Assembly (NCBI GenBank): GCA_963576725.1
Contig: OY755240.1
Location: forward strand, 14,252,378 to 14,316,377
Source: Azorinus chamasolen
Taxonomy: Eukaryota; Mollusca; Bivalvia; Cardiida; Solecurtidae
Length of the DNA stretch: 64,000 nt
Direction of reading: 5' to 3'
The position numbers and the translations under genes were made by a program. A model generated the notes under the pieces. That model saw only the letters and a list, made by a program, of their open reading frames with translations. It was not told where the DNA came from and searched no databases. Below are positions 1-11,164 of this stretch, piece after piece; position 1 is the first letter of the stretch; every line of letters begins with the position of its first letter.

Positions 1-762
1 GCTCACCCTGAGATTTGCTCAGCTGAGCTAAAAACAAAGTATTTTAGAATTTAAAACGAACTTAAGAATTGTAATCATTTAATTTTGATTTAATCACGTT
101 TCATTTAAAACCGTCGCTCCTTATTTAAAAATATATCAGATCTGTCTGTAAGGATTCTGTTTATATACACTTACTTAAATTATCTTCTATATAGGCTAAA
201 GAATGATACATTACATAAATTTAATCATATTTGCGCGAATATGACTTGAAATAGCCCACAGACATCCTACCTGGTTCATTTGATGCCCCGTCATATTTGG
301 GCAAAAATTGTTGTTAGCTTGAATACTGAAGGTTAACTTTTCAGTAACGTCTCTTCAAAAATGCAGACAAAATGTCAAACAGTTTGATTCCAATGAAATG
401 CCGAATTACTTGGTGCAATTTCAATTCCCCTATTATGCCTGGTATTAAGTAATTACATAATAATGGTCGTGAAACCGAGGTCTGGTGAGAACTACTCGGT
501 GTCTCATCTGAACTTGTTTGCAAATGCGACTCATGTTGTGCTTAGCACTACAAAGGTTTGGTTATCCCATTTCCTCATAAAGACGACCGTTGACACCTTT
601 GTGACAACAAAGTAGAACCATAACAAAATGCTTATATAGGTGCTGCTGTTTAACTAGGTTCTGATCGTTTTGCTTATTGCGTGTCTGAAGTTTCTGTCAC
701 AGTCACATGTTTCCTTGCTAATGTAAAATTGTAAAGCATGAATATTCATACAGTAATATTTT
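1..762. other. AT-rich DNA without recognised gene
   Basis: No convincing coding signal. Around 341-540 there is a degraded member of the short palindromic repeat family that recurs through the window; translated on the minus strand it gives a SDETPSSS-type peptide, a known by-product of such repeats and not a protein. Nothing else is supported. Confidence 0.6.
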
Positions 763-835
763 TTAACCCTTCGCTTGCTGAATTTTAAAATACATTTCTC
801 CTTCTTTACCCATGCCCCGTTGTATAATTACATTT

Positions 836-2063
836 ATAACATAACACGTGGCTTCAGCGTGACGTAACACTATCATTTATTTTTTGATAATCATGGGCAT
901 ATAATCACTAGTGAATAACAATCGAACGACCGAATGACATTCGAACGATTCATACGCGCTGTCAAAACAAACAAACTGGCGGACGGTGGTCGACCTACCT
1001 GTCCACGATTGAGTCACGATAGATGGCAAAGGATTGTTGGCACTTGCGCCTTAATTTCGATAAAATAATACAAATTGTAATCGCTGTCAGGAATCATATA
1101 CAAAATGTATGCCAAAAAGACCTACCAGCTACTCCGACCCATACAATCCATTCTACATTTAAAATGCCTCCTCAACTTTGCATTTTCTTCACCGCATGTC
1201 CTTTTGTTTATGCAGATTTCTACTCATACAAATATCTCATCAATCAACAACAATAGTCATCTGAATCCAGCGCAGCACAAACATATTTCAAATATGCTAT
1301 ACTCACTAACTCAGCTGATCGTGAAAATCTTCCTCCTGTTCCAACACATTTTATGCAGCAGTTCGTACTGAATCTTTTGTCCATTTCAAACATTTTCACT
1401 GAACTTGAATCGAGATTTTTTTCTCGGTGGAAATGTCCATGTGTATACATACAACACTAATGAAGGGCTTAATATACCAAAACGAAGGCGCATTTCGAAT
1501 CCCATTGACAGTGAGTGTCGGACGTGTTGGCGATTGTATGTAGGTCTTCATGTAAATGGCGCGCTTTACATAGACACATGTTGTGTACAATGACGTCATA
1601 ATGTGACGTGTTTGTAACTATGTATGTCAAAACCCTAACTCAAAAATTATTTTGACGTGTTTCTGTATGTTTTTGTATCATAAACTATCACAGTTAAATT
1701 GAATACCAGAGAGGTCTGAATTAGATCCTGGTTAATATGACAGTAAGTAAAAAATAAAGTTGGAAAATTTGGACCTACTTTGTCCCAGTTACCTAGCGAA
1801 CCTAATAACACCTTTCATTCATCATTTCTATATGTAAGGAGAATTTATAACAATCCACGTTACTGCTGAAATATTGGCTGCAAATAACATTTGTGTGTGT
1901 TATGTTATAAATAGGATCTTGCATTCGTGTTCATGATTATTGGATTTATTAAATTCGTCTTTTTAAAACGATAAAAAACTCGCTAAAGCTCGTTTTTTAT
2001 CGTTTTAAAAAGACTCATTTAATAAATCCAATAATCAAGAACACTCATGTAAGATCCTCTATA
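836..2063 (+). mobile_element. Unclassified 1.2 kb element, copy 1
   Basis: Ends are set by comparison with the empty site at about 4841. It starts TATAACATAACACG and ends GATCCTCTATA; TA or TATA sits at both junctions, so a TA-type target is plausible. No terminal inverted repeat is visible beyond that. Landmarks shared with the inverted copy at 6191-7359 include CACTAGTGAA (~907), GAGTCACGAT (~1011), a CRE-like TGACGTCATAATGT (~1591), AATAACACCTTTCATT (~1804) and a 144-bp hairpin at the 3' side (1914-2057). Open frames inside are short and not obviously conserved between copies, so it looks non-coding. I do not recognise the family. Confidence 0.75.
1914..2057. repeat. Long hairpin at the inner end of copy 1
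   Basis: Near-perfect palindrome with arms of about 70 bp around a short loop near 1985; arm landmarks are ATTATTGGATTTATTAAA and TTTAATAAATCCAATAAT. The same hairpin lies at the same end of copy 2 (6201-6351), so it is part of the 1.2 kb element and not a later MITE insertion. Confidence 0.85.
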
Positions 2064-2227
2064 CACTGTGTACAAGTATTTCGCTGTGCAATTACTGCTG
2101 TGGAGTGCACTGGTTGCATAATCAACTTGTAAATAGTGCAGACCCAGATCTCCTGCAGGAGCTGTCTCATCTGGGTCTTCACTATTTACAGGTAGGTATA
2201 TTGATGTGAATAGCAAGCGAAGGGTTA

Positions 2228-2587
2228 ATTTGTTTTGAAGTTTTAACAAATGTACTATTGGATTTGTAGTAGTACATTATTACTACATTATTACTACTTA
2301 CCGCATCGGCTTGAATAAGGCTTTACCACCATTTTCGAAGGCTAAAACTAATTATTGAAGTACTAGCACATAGCACAATTAATATAACCGTTGAATACCA
2401 GTATATATTCAGAATAACAAGTAATGTAACCAAGTCCAAAATGCAAATCAAACGTAAAGTGCTTATGTTATGCATGTAGCCACGATGTTGATGTGTTGTA
2501 TTTCATTCTATCATTATTGAAAATAAAAAACCATAAATATGAACAATATTTTTCATTCAATGTAGATAAATGATGTAGGACTCAGAA
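2228..2587. other. AT-rich spacer, nothing recognised
   Basis: Contains a short TACATTATTACTACATTATTACTAC-like direct repeat near 2270-2297. No coding signal or recognised repeat. Confidence 0.6.
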
Positions 2588-3034
2588 AAAAAGACAAACA
2601 GTGTAAATAAACGTACCCCCTTTCCAACTAGTCTACAACAACCGCGATGTCAAATGCAATGGTAAATTGCATGTTACTCCAAAACATATTTAAGTGAAAC
2701 AAACTGGATACACCTATCGCTAGTGTACTCATAGATTCAGCTGCAAACAACTGCGGATTTACGAGGTCGTCTTCATAGAGTACTAAAGAGTACTAAATCA
2801 TTCCTGTCGGCGTACATTATCTGATGACAGCGTGATTGCTAACTGTAAAGGGGTTGACAAGCAGACATGCAGGATGCTGTAGTACTATAGGATCGCATCC
2901 TTTTTAATGATTTTTAATAGATTTGATTAACAAAGAGAGACAGTTCATATGTCTAATAATTTTAAGAAGTTTTTCAATCACATCATACAGTTCAGGATGT
3001 GAAATACCGTGTCGCAGGAGCGCCTTAAGGTCTG
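2588..3034 (-). pseudogene. Penelope-like element fragment (RT C-terminus and 3' UTR)
   Basis: Read on the minus strand this holds the last part of the same reverse-transcriptase gene seen at 9794-10792 and 26930-27665. The minus-strand order is: GISHPEFYG-like C-terminal segment, a CLVVNPFTV-like segment, then the 3' untranslated stretch with TGTCTTTTT near 2590. Reading frames are broken and the 3' terminal tail is missing. Assignment to Penelope-like elements rests on the RT motifs of better copies (GIPMGTNCAPL, YLDD) at 47640-49250 and is tentative at class level. Confidence 0.65.
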
Positions 3035-3309
3035 TTTAAATCTGACTCAATGTAACCATAGTTATTGATATTATGAGTGAACATATTTACACCAAGTTTA
3101 TTTGTATTTGGGAATATGTAGTCACTACTAATGAGATCACATTTGACAGACCACTTTAGATTTTGTAATTAAAATGTTTGCAAAAAAGGTGATAACAACC
3201 GATTAGAAAAAAAATGAAATGCTATTTGATATTTGTGTACTATCACTGTGCGTGCACAACATTCAATACTGTTTATTTTCATAATATGTGTAGTTACTTT
3301 ACCTATTAT

Positions 3310-3515
3310 GAATATTTTGAAAATGTGTGATTCTTCGAAAGCAAAGGCAGAAATACAAAATGAGAACATTTGAGACTCGGTTTTATTGAGTATGTTCATG
3401 AGTAGTAATTAAATGTGCAATACTACTCACGCCCCCTAGCACCGGCTTAAGCAGTATTCGATTTTCAAACTTAATAACATCAAAACTAATGATCCCGAAG
3501 GACAAGAAAATATAC
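3310..3515 (-). repeat. Dispersed repeat, 3' end of exon-bearing unit
   Basis: Contains GAGACTCGGTTTTATTGAGT followed by CACGCCCCCTAGCACCGGCTTAAG and TTCGATTTTCAAAC. The same stretch forms the 3' end of the exon-bearing units at 35955-37945 and 57585-59040, and recurs at 29190, 32198 (tandem), 38390, 40965, 41190, 42440, 43340 and 44160. Copies vary in both ends. Confidence 0.75.
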
Positions 3516-3629
3516 CAACACAGCCTTCTTGACTTTACAGTTTTACATTACGCAGTGGTATTAGAAAACACAACAAAGGTCACATTCAGCTTTGGCTCAC
3601 TATTCCATGCAATTTTATGAATGATAGGT

Positions 3630-4595
3630 AGTACAGTCAAGCAGGCACAACCTTATACAAGTCGCAACCACCACCAAATCATCGATAGATAGCATGTCAA
3701 ACACACAACCACACGCCCGAACACACGCACACACACCAGACGAACACAGAAAACATTAACAAACAAACACACAAGCAGCATAGAAAACATTCCAAACATG
3801 AACAAAAGCACAAGTTCAAAGGTATAAGACAAACAAATGCATGGGTGACAAAGAGAGTACCGCATTGGAACGATCACTTGCAAAATCACCACTGGGGGCT
3901 TTAACCGGCTTACGGACGTTCTAACCTCACACTTATCTCAAAGTCACCCTAGTTTAACAAATAGTCTAAATAAAGGTATCACCGCCGGACTTTCCCACAA
4001 CATAGGAGACGGTTAACACATGACAATATGCAAAACATAGCATAACAACTGTGAAACATCGGTCAAATATGTACTCAATGACTTTGCTGAAGTCAGAGCA
4101 ACTGCAGGGAATCCGTTAAGGGCAGGACAGGGAAAAGGTATTACATGAGTCTGGTAAGCTCATCCCATTTCTGAGTTTAACAGTATACCATCACATAGCA
4201 CTATCCTCGGCCTGTCATCGCACAAGCAAAGAGGGAAGCGTAACTAACGACTGTAAAGGGGTCAATAACCAAACATGCAGTGCGTTGCACTATAATGGGG
4301 TCACAACCTTTCTTCGTTTTAACGCGTTTTATAAACAAATCATAAAAATGGATATGACCCCTAATTTTCCTAAGTTTGTAGATAACATTACCATAAAATT
4401 CTTGGTGAGAAATGCTTTGTCGCAGTAACGTTCGTAGATTGTAATTATATTTACTAATGAGAGGTACATTTCGATAACAAAAGTTAGAAAACGTTTTCCG
4501 AAGTTTGTGATATATGTAACCTTGCTTGAGAAGTTTATCAGGTATAACTAAATTACGACTGTTAAAATCTTCTTGCATTGAACAGGCTCCGGCAA
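3630..4595 (-). pseudogene. Penelope-like element, RT C-terminus plus long 3' UTR (subfamily II)
   Basis: Minus-strand open frame 4201-4578 (125 residues) carries NSRNLVIPDKLLKQGYIYHK, an HQEFYGNVIYKLRK segment and CLVIDPFTV, the C-terminal part of the RT family in this window. Downstream on the minus strand is a ~570-bp 3' UTR with TGACTTTGAGATAAGTGTGAGG, an ACTGGGGG segment and a tail rich in GTGTGT ending at TGACTGTACTACC near 3630. The palm domain is absent, so this is a 5'-truncated dead copy. Confidence 0.75.
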
Positions 4596-4784
4596 ACGGA
4601 ATAAGTTAAGAAGTATAATATCAGATATTATTTATCATATAATATCTGAATTTCGGACTTCACCGTTCTATTCAATCCAGTCCAACCTTTACAGTACATG
4701 CCAATAAGACCTCGTCCATATTCTAATGCAATACTCACTCTTTGTCAGTAAATGCTAAACAAATGCTAACAGGGATTAGCTCTG

Positions 4785-5015
4785 CTCTTGCTACACATTT
4801 CTCCTTCTTTACCCATGCCCTGTTGTATTATTACATTTATCTTCACTGTGTACAAGTATTTCGCTGTGCAATCACTGCTGTGGAGTGCGCTGCTTGCACA
4901 ATCAACTTGTAAATAGTGCAGACCCTGATGAGACAGCTCCTGCAGGAGCTGTCTCATCTGGGTCTTCACTATTTACAGGTAGGTATATTGACGCGAATAG
5001 CAAGCGAAGGGTTAA
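4785..5015. repeat. Short palindromic repeat, uninterrupted copy (empty site)
   Basis: Same repeat as the split one at 763-2227. Core GAGACAGCTCCTGCAGGAGC forms a hairpin at 4926-4958. It reads ATTACATTTATCTTCACTGTG across the position where the split copy carries the 1.2 kb element, which makes it the reference empty site. Confidence 0.85.
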
Positions 5016-5929
5016 AATTCTACAAATGATAATTATTCCATGATCTAATTCAAAACTACACATTCATGGTTATCACAACACTGTTGCATTTACAAGCGGA
5101 ATGTATTCCTAAAACTTCAATTCCACATTTTCATTTCTAATACAAAACGGGACAGATTGACAAATAGTATCGAGTGTGATAATACTATTTAAGTTTCTAA
5201 TAAAGTAGAAACCCTTTCAACCGGAATTGTATTCGAGAACAATTATTTTTTTTAGGCAGGTGGCTGCTTAATGCAGGGTGAAAGTCGTACAGAAAGGCTA
5301 CCTACTAGGTGATCTTGCTACATGATTTTCAACCTGCATTATGCTGCAACCTGTCTGAAATACCGGTGTGGATACTAATTTTAACATCCGGTTTAGAAGA
5401 GTTTTACTGTACATGGACATACGTACATTTTGTATATAGTAGTAATGTCATTGAGCGTCATGGGCGTCTCTCCAAATTTTCCAACGTCTCAATAGAATAC
5501 TCCTATACAACTCCTTTCACAGAAGGACATCTAAGAAATAACGAATTGCTTTAGAACATTTGCTATATGTATATATACATGAAATAAGGTGTGACATATT
5601 AAAGCATATTTGAGATGTAAACATTGATTTTAATTAGATCCAGTGACGGAAGTAGTAACAGTTACTATTAGTGTAATTGGCCAAACGTCAATACTTCGAT
5701 TGACAGAGAAACAGGTGACGGACAACACCAGACGTTGGTAGATGTACGCAATAAATGGAACGCCGAAGAATATCCCTCTCTACAACGACACCCTTTGGGA
5801 TACGAAGATTGTATGTGTTGTTCAGAGGGAGTTGTTATAGGGAGAGAAATTCAAACATAATTTTAGCTTGTTTGCAGATCCCCAGATAAGGTGTATTTCG
5901 AGAACTAAAACCGTTATGCCTTAATCAAA
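5016..5929. other. Non-coding DNA with one MITE-like palindrome
   Basis: 5204-5412 is an imperfect inverted repeat (AGTAGAAACCC...CCGGA against TCCGG...TTTTACTGT) with internal CTTAATGCAGGGTGAA facing CCTGCATTATGCTGC; a relative lies at 54606-54812. The rest (5413-5929) shows nothing I can support. Confidence 0.55.
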
Positions 5930-5935
5930 CTCTAT

Positions 5936-5996
5936 GCTGTGACCACTCTTTAGAATCGTCACAAAGTGACGATTCTAAAGAGTGGTCACAACATAG
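5936..5996. repeat. Short palindrome around a TTTAGAATCGTCAC core
   Basis: TGACCACTCTTTAGAATCGTC faces its complement with a 3-6 base loop near 5964. Related, less perfect palindromes are at 26297-26358 and about 47390-47450, so this is a dispersed palindromic family. Confidence 0.8.
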
Positions 5997-6190
5997 GGTT
6001 TGATGGAGGCAAAAATAAAATACGATGGATAAAGGTTGTTTCTGGAGCCTTGTTGTTTCGGAAACAGTGACATGCGTTGTTGTAAGGAGGGAATCGTTAT
6101 TGAGAGGGCCGTTGTAGGGAGGGAGCACTGTATACCCACTCGGCCAGAGAAGTCCCTTCTACGTGCATGTATAAAAGAAAATGAAAAATT

Positions 6191-7359
6191 TATAAATAGA
6201 GGATTACATGAGTGATCTTGATTATTGGATTTAATAAATGAGGTTTTTTTTAAAAAACGATAAAAAACTAGTTTAGCTTTCACTACGTTTTTGTCGTTTT
6301 AAAAATACGAATTTAATAAATCCAGTAATCATGAACACGAACACTGGATTCTTTTTATAATATAACCAACACACACACACACAATTTAGCTGCCGTTTTG
6401 TCAGCAAGAACGTAGATTTAGAAAACATTCCTTATATATAGAAATGATCAATGAAAGGTGTTATTAGATTTGCTAAATTAGGTCTAAAATTCTCAACATT
6501 TTATTGACTTACATCAATATCAACATGCTATAATTTAAATCTCTATGATATTCAATTCAACTGTGATAATTTATGGTAAAAACCATATAGATACACGTCA
6601 AAATACATTTTGAGTTACAGTTACACCAACTCGTAACATTATGACGTCACATAATACATTTGTCTGTGTAAAGTGCTCATTTTGCTCAGAGTTTACACGA
6701 AGATCTACATACAGTTCGCCTACCTATCATTGTCTCTGGGATTCAAAATGTGTCTTTTTGTTTGTAGATTAAGACCTTCATTAGTGTTGTACACATCCAC
6801 TCTGTATGAAAGCGCCAACAATGATGTTTAATCCTACACACGTTTTCTACATGACCTAGATTCAGTACGAGCTGCTGCAAAGGACTGTGTTATAATAAGA
6901 GAAAGATTTTTGCGATCAGATTCAAATTGAATAATGTAGATTTGCGTGGTTTGATATAGCTTCTTTTTGGAATTTGAGACTTGCTTTCGGGACCATACGC
7001 TAGAGGGTAGATAATAATTTTATTCCAACAAGATTGCTTTTAAACTAAAGGTCATGCGAACGTTTTTGCGGCAATGTGGAATGGATGGTTTGGGTCCGAG
7101 TAGCCGGTATGTCATGTTTCTGCATAATTGTTGTAGAAATTTACGGAACAGCAATCATGATTTGTATTATTTGACAAAATTTTAGGCGCAACGGTGCTTT
7201 GCTGTCTATTGTGACTCGATCGTTGACAGATAGGACGCCGCTGTTTTGACAGCGCGAATGAGTACAGTTAAATCAATCGAAGATTATTCACTAGTGAACA
7301 TATGCTCGTGAATATAAAAAATACGATTGTGTTACGCTCGCGCCATTAGTTACATTATA
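6191..7359 (-). mobile_element. Unclassified 1.2 kb element, copy 2 (inverted, diverged)
   Basis: On the minus strand it repeats the order seen in 836-2063: TAATGT..GTAACAC end near 7359, CACTAGTGAA (~7290), GAGTCACAAT (~7210), TGACGTCATAATGT (~6645), AATAACACCTTTCATTGA (~6450), then the hairpin 6201-6351 and the terminal TCCTCTATTTATA at 6191. Similarity is patchy with many small gaps, so the two copies are old. ACACACAC replaces the TGTGTGTG-like stretch of copy 1 at ~6366-6380. No coding capacity seen. Confidence 0.75.
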
Positions 7360-8519
7360 TTTCGTTTTACTTTTATTGTTTTGGGACGGCTGTTCTGAAA
7401 TGGTTCAAGCTGTCTTTGCCCATGATTAATGTTCGCCACTATCCGTCATTAATCACAATTTAATACTCAATTTTACCTTGATGTGTGAGACATTCTCACA
7501 GTACATGGCTGATACATGTTTAGGAACTGAAGCATCCGAAAATGTTTTTCAGGGTTCCAATGTTCATATAGGCAGAAATGTGGGAAACAGAGTAGACTCA
7601 GATCGTATAGCAGTCGTCTAATATAGGTCTTCTCTGTTTGCAATTCTACAAAGTACTCTAGACATGCGAGGGTCATAACTCTTATATTGTGTTGGGAAAA
7701 TATGACATTGCTTAAAATGTGATATATACCTACCTCGAATTCATTCAAGCTTCTGACAGAGTGTCAGATATTTTCAAATTAGGAACCGTTTGAGATGTCG
7801 ACTCACTCGGCTTCTTTTCTGTATCCAAGCTATTCGTAAATGGCATTGTTTTAATTTTCATGAAAGTTCAACTGTGTGCTTTGATTCATCTCTCACACAA
7901 TGAAAGCTGACTTGGACCTTTCGTTCTTTTACAACGGTCTTCATCAGCAAACTCATTTTCTATTTTGGACTAACAACGCTCATGGTGATGAGCACGCAAA
8001 CGAGTGACAGGGATAGGTACAATCTGTTGCACATCTGGAACTCAACATGAACATTTTAATTCATTAATATTCATGAAAAAATAATGACATCATTAATACT
8101 AATCAATTCATAATATCGTGCGGACACAGTGATATTTGACATGTGCAGAAACTGTGGATTCATAGCTATATTATGGCATAAGCAAACAGAACATATCCTG
8201 ATCAGACAGTTCCTACAGAGGGATATCAATGATATATATTGGAGCCGCCTAATCGGTATCTTACATTATTTGCAAATGCGTAGAAAGGTGTATTTATGGA
8301 GTAGCGGGCTCACATGGTTCACCTCTCGTAATGCTTTTATTAACAAGCAGAGCTAATAGGTACTATATGTTAAAGATCAATATGGATCCATAAACGGTAC
8401 AATCCCGCTAATACGACCACCTAAAAGAAGTACATGTATAATTCTGGATTTGAAAAGCAGGTGGTAACTTAATGCAGAACAAATGTTATACATAAAGATC
8501 CTAAATTGATATTAATTTT
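7360..8519. other. Non-coding DNA, nothing recognised
   Basis: No open frame with protein-like conservation and no repeat family recognised. Short inverted stretches such as TGCTGATGAAG near 7940 are too weak to call. Confidence 0.5.
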
Positions 8520-9624
8520 GCCCAAAATTAACCCTTTCCTTCATATAAACTTGTTTTCACGCATTTGCAAACACAGTAGACACATATCAGACGGCTTCTA
8601 TAGGAGCCGTCTGATCAGCCTCTGCTCTATTTGCTAATGGGATTTTAAATATTTCTTTCTTTATTTTCTAAAATGGCTGCAATTGTCCACATTTCCATAT
8701 TTCGTTATACCCATTTTGTCCATGAATATTAAGTATGTATCGAACTTTGGATACACATAGAACAGGGAAATGGTTCAGAAACTTCCTGTTTGTACAGACG
8801 CATATGTTCATATGTGATCGTATTACCAATACTTTCCTGAACAACGTTATCGTTATGCAAACACTCATCATCGTAACCCTTTGTATTATGAATGATTAAG
8901 TAAGACATAATTACAACATGAATATTTCTTAATATTAATATGTATTAAGTTATATGAAAACCAAATTTATTTTCATGGCAGAAACTATAGTATCATATCT
9001 ATATTATTCATTCAGCAAACGGAACAGACGCAGACCAGAGAGTTCCTAAAGAAGCTGGTAAATATCGCCTACTCGGTATGCATTTGTTTCTATGAAATAA
9101 ATGGCTTACATCTTATTGGATATATTTTACACATGTGCAAACAGAGTAGTCCCAGGTGTGACAACTCCTGTTGGAGCTACATAATGAGGGTCTGCTCTGT
9201 TGCTAAATACAAAGCTATAGAGTTGATTCTGCAGTTTCTGACATGACCATAATGTCAAGTAAGCATTATACATAATGTAATTATTTACTAGACCGATATT
9301 CACTAGGTACATTAGTCGTACATGCATAGTATTCATTTAATTGGTAGACTGCTTCAAAGGCTCTTAGAGTGCGGGACAGGAGTCACTAGCGTTCTTTACA
9401 AGCAGTGCAGAGCCAAATGAGGGGGCTTCTAGAGGTGTCCTTTCATCAGAGAAATATATTAAAACTCCAAAACGGTAAATTTGGTTCATGCATAACAATG
9501 TTATGACAATAGTCTACAAAACTCTATAACACCTCTCGTTAATCACTTCTAATCCGGGTCTGTTCTGTTTGATGCTGTATTTATACATATATGTATATGA
9601 TTTTACATTTTCTGTCGATATTAT
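8520..9624. other. Non-coding DNA with scattered short palindromic repeats
   Basis: 8575-8640 is a palindromic repeat with GACGGCTTCTATAGGAGCCGTC at its centre, bracketed by TTTGCAAA-like ends. A relative without a clean stem is at 9130-9200 (CCAGGTGTGACAACTCCTG). Both belong to the family listed at 763, 4785 and 26765. Nothing else is supported. Confidence 0.6.
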
Positions 9625-9790
9625 TATTATTATACTACATTTATATAGCGCTCTTTTACGTGCGTTCAAATGCGCTTCACATGGATGAAATCACTAGCCG
9701 GAAGGAACCACATGATTGTCTATCCAGTCAATGAAAGAAATTCAAAAAGATATACAATAGATATGAAATCACTAACCGGAAGGTACCGCA
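9625..9790 (-). mobile_element. LINE 3' end with TAA-type tail
   Basis: Minus strand ends in GCGCTATATAAATGTAGTA followed by (TAA)n (ATTATTATTATTATA on plus), the typical terminus of CR1/L2-like LINEs. It shares the ACAATCATG..GGTT..TCCGG.TAG segment (9690-9730) with the LINE at 11165-11820, so both come from the same family. The unit AAATCACTARCCGGAAGG occurs twice, ~81 bp apart. Confidence 0.7.
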
Positions 9791-9793
9791 TAA

Positions 9794-10792
9794 AAGTACA
9801 AGAATGAATCATGCAGGAAACACCACATACAGAACAAACAGCCGTCCGAACAGCAGCACAAGGAAACAACAAATGTACATAACTGTAAAAACATCAAGAG
9901 ACGCCTTGGAACGGTCAGTGACAAAAGTCACTGGGGGTTAAACCGGTTTTTGGGCGCCCAACCTCACACTTATTCCACCCCACCCTAAAAGACAAACAGG
10001 GTAAATAAACGTATCCCCTCTCCGACTAAGCTACAACAACCACGATGGCAAATACAGTGGTAAAGTGCATGTATAACGAAAGCATGTAAGTGAACAAACT
10101 GTATCCACCTATCGCTAGTGTACTCAATGATTGAGCTGCAAACAGAGTAACTGTTGAAAAGTAATAAAGGGTACGACAAAAAAGAAATAGTTCAGATATC
10201 TGACGTTCTCCTTCCATTTCTGGATTTAAGAGATCGCCTTCATAGAGTACTAAACCTTTATTGTCGGCGTTCATGCAAAGAGGACAGCGTGATTGCCAAC
10301 TGTAAACGGGTTGACAACCAAACATGCAGTATGTTGTAGTACTATAGGATCATATCGCCTTTTAATGAATTTTTTAACATATTTGATGAACAAAGTGAGA
10401 AAATGGGTATGTCCAATAATTTTACGAAGTTTATAAATCACAACACCATAAAATTCAGGATGTGAAATACCGTGTCGCGTGAAGCGCCTTGAGATTACAT
10501 TGGTACTTGCCAATAAGTGAGAGATTTCGATAGTATGATTTAGAGAAAGTGTTTCTTAGTTTATGGTATCTATATCCTTGCTTAAGCAGCTTTTCAGTTA
10601 AAATGAGATTTCGACTGTTAAAATCGTAAAATAGATGAACAAACGCTAGCAAAACGATTAAGTTGAGATATATAAATCAGGTCAGATGGGTCACGGGGAA
10701 CATCTCCGTCAAGATGAGGGAAACTTACAATATTAAAATCAAAATCATCTCTTTTGTCATATATTTTAGAAGAAATCATTCCATTATCAAAC
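9794..10792 (-). pseudogene. Penelope-like element, 3' third (subfamily I)
   Basis: Minus strand from 10792: DNGMISSKIYDKRDDFDFNI, then GDVPRDPS and SQLNRFASVCSS, then FNSRNLILTEKLLKQGYRYHK, then HPEFYGVVIYKLRK, then CLVVNPFTVGNHA, in three frames, so at least two frameshifts. A 3' UTR follows (10270-9960) and a tail ending ATGATTCATTCTTGTACTTTT at 9794. The palm domain with the catalytic YLDD is missing. This is one of the most complete C-terminal halves in the window and defines the subfamily I tail. Confidence 0.8.
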
Positions 10793-10894
10793 TTAACAAA
10801 CTTGATACAGACAAGTTGACTGAAAGCCCTGCTCATCAATATCTTAAAGTACAATCAACGGGCTGACTAAGAATCATCCCATTTATTTGACCAT

Positions 10895-11040
10895 TGGGTC
10901 AACTGTTAGCTTAATAAGTTGGCTGAAAGCCATTCCTATCCTGAACTTAGTTGCAAATGTACATGAATAGTGGGTCAACTGTTAGCTTAATAGGTTGGCT
11001 GAAAGCCATGTATTCTGAACTTAGTTGCCGCTGTAGAGCA
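10895..11040. repeat. 76-bp tandem duplication
   Basis: Two direct copies beginning TGGGTCAACTGTTAGCTTAAT at 10895 and 10971, with TTGGCTGAAAGCC and CTGAACTTAGTTGC in both. The flanking 11090-11125 has an AACCTGGCCTG...CTGGCCAGGTT hairpin. Confidence 0.8.
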
Positions 11041-11164
11041 ACGGACTCAATAAGAAGTTGGCCTTCGTCCAAACTCTTCAGGATTTCAACCTGGCCTGTA
11101 CTGAAAGCCCTGGCCAGGTTCGTGAAACCGAAAAATGTCCGTGGGAACCTCGGACCTTCAAAAT

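Larger units (their letters stand above)
763..2227. repeat. Short palindromic repeat split by a 1.2 kb insertion
   Basis: The halves lie at 763-835 and 2064-2227. Left part begins TTAACCCTTCGCTTGC and the right part ends with the complement GCAAGCGAAGGGTTAA. The right half holds the palindromic core around 2133-2190 (CTGCAGGAGCTGTCTCATC inside AGACCCAG...CTGGGTCT). The uninterrupted relative at 4785-5015 runs straight from the TTACATTTAT of the left half into the CACTGTGTACAAG of the right half, so 836-2063 is an insertion. This paired filled and empty site fixes the ends of the inserted element to within a few bases. Confidence 0.85.

Noticed and set aside
2019..2249. Frame with VNSEDPDETAPAGD
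   Set aside because: Such SxDPDE peptides come from the short palindromic repeats and occur at 341, 4766, 23191, 25282 and 25994 too.
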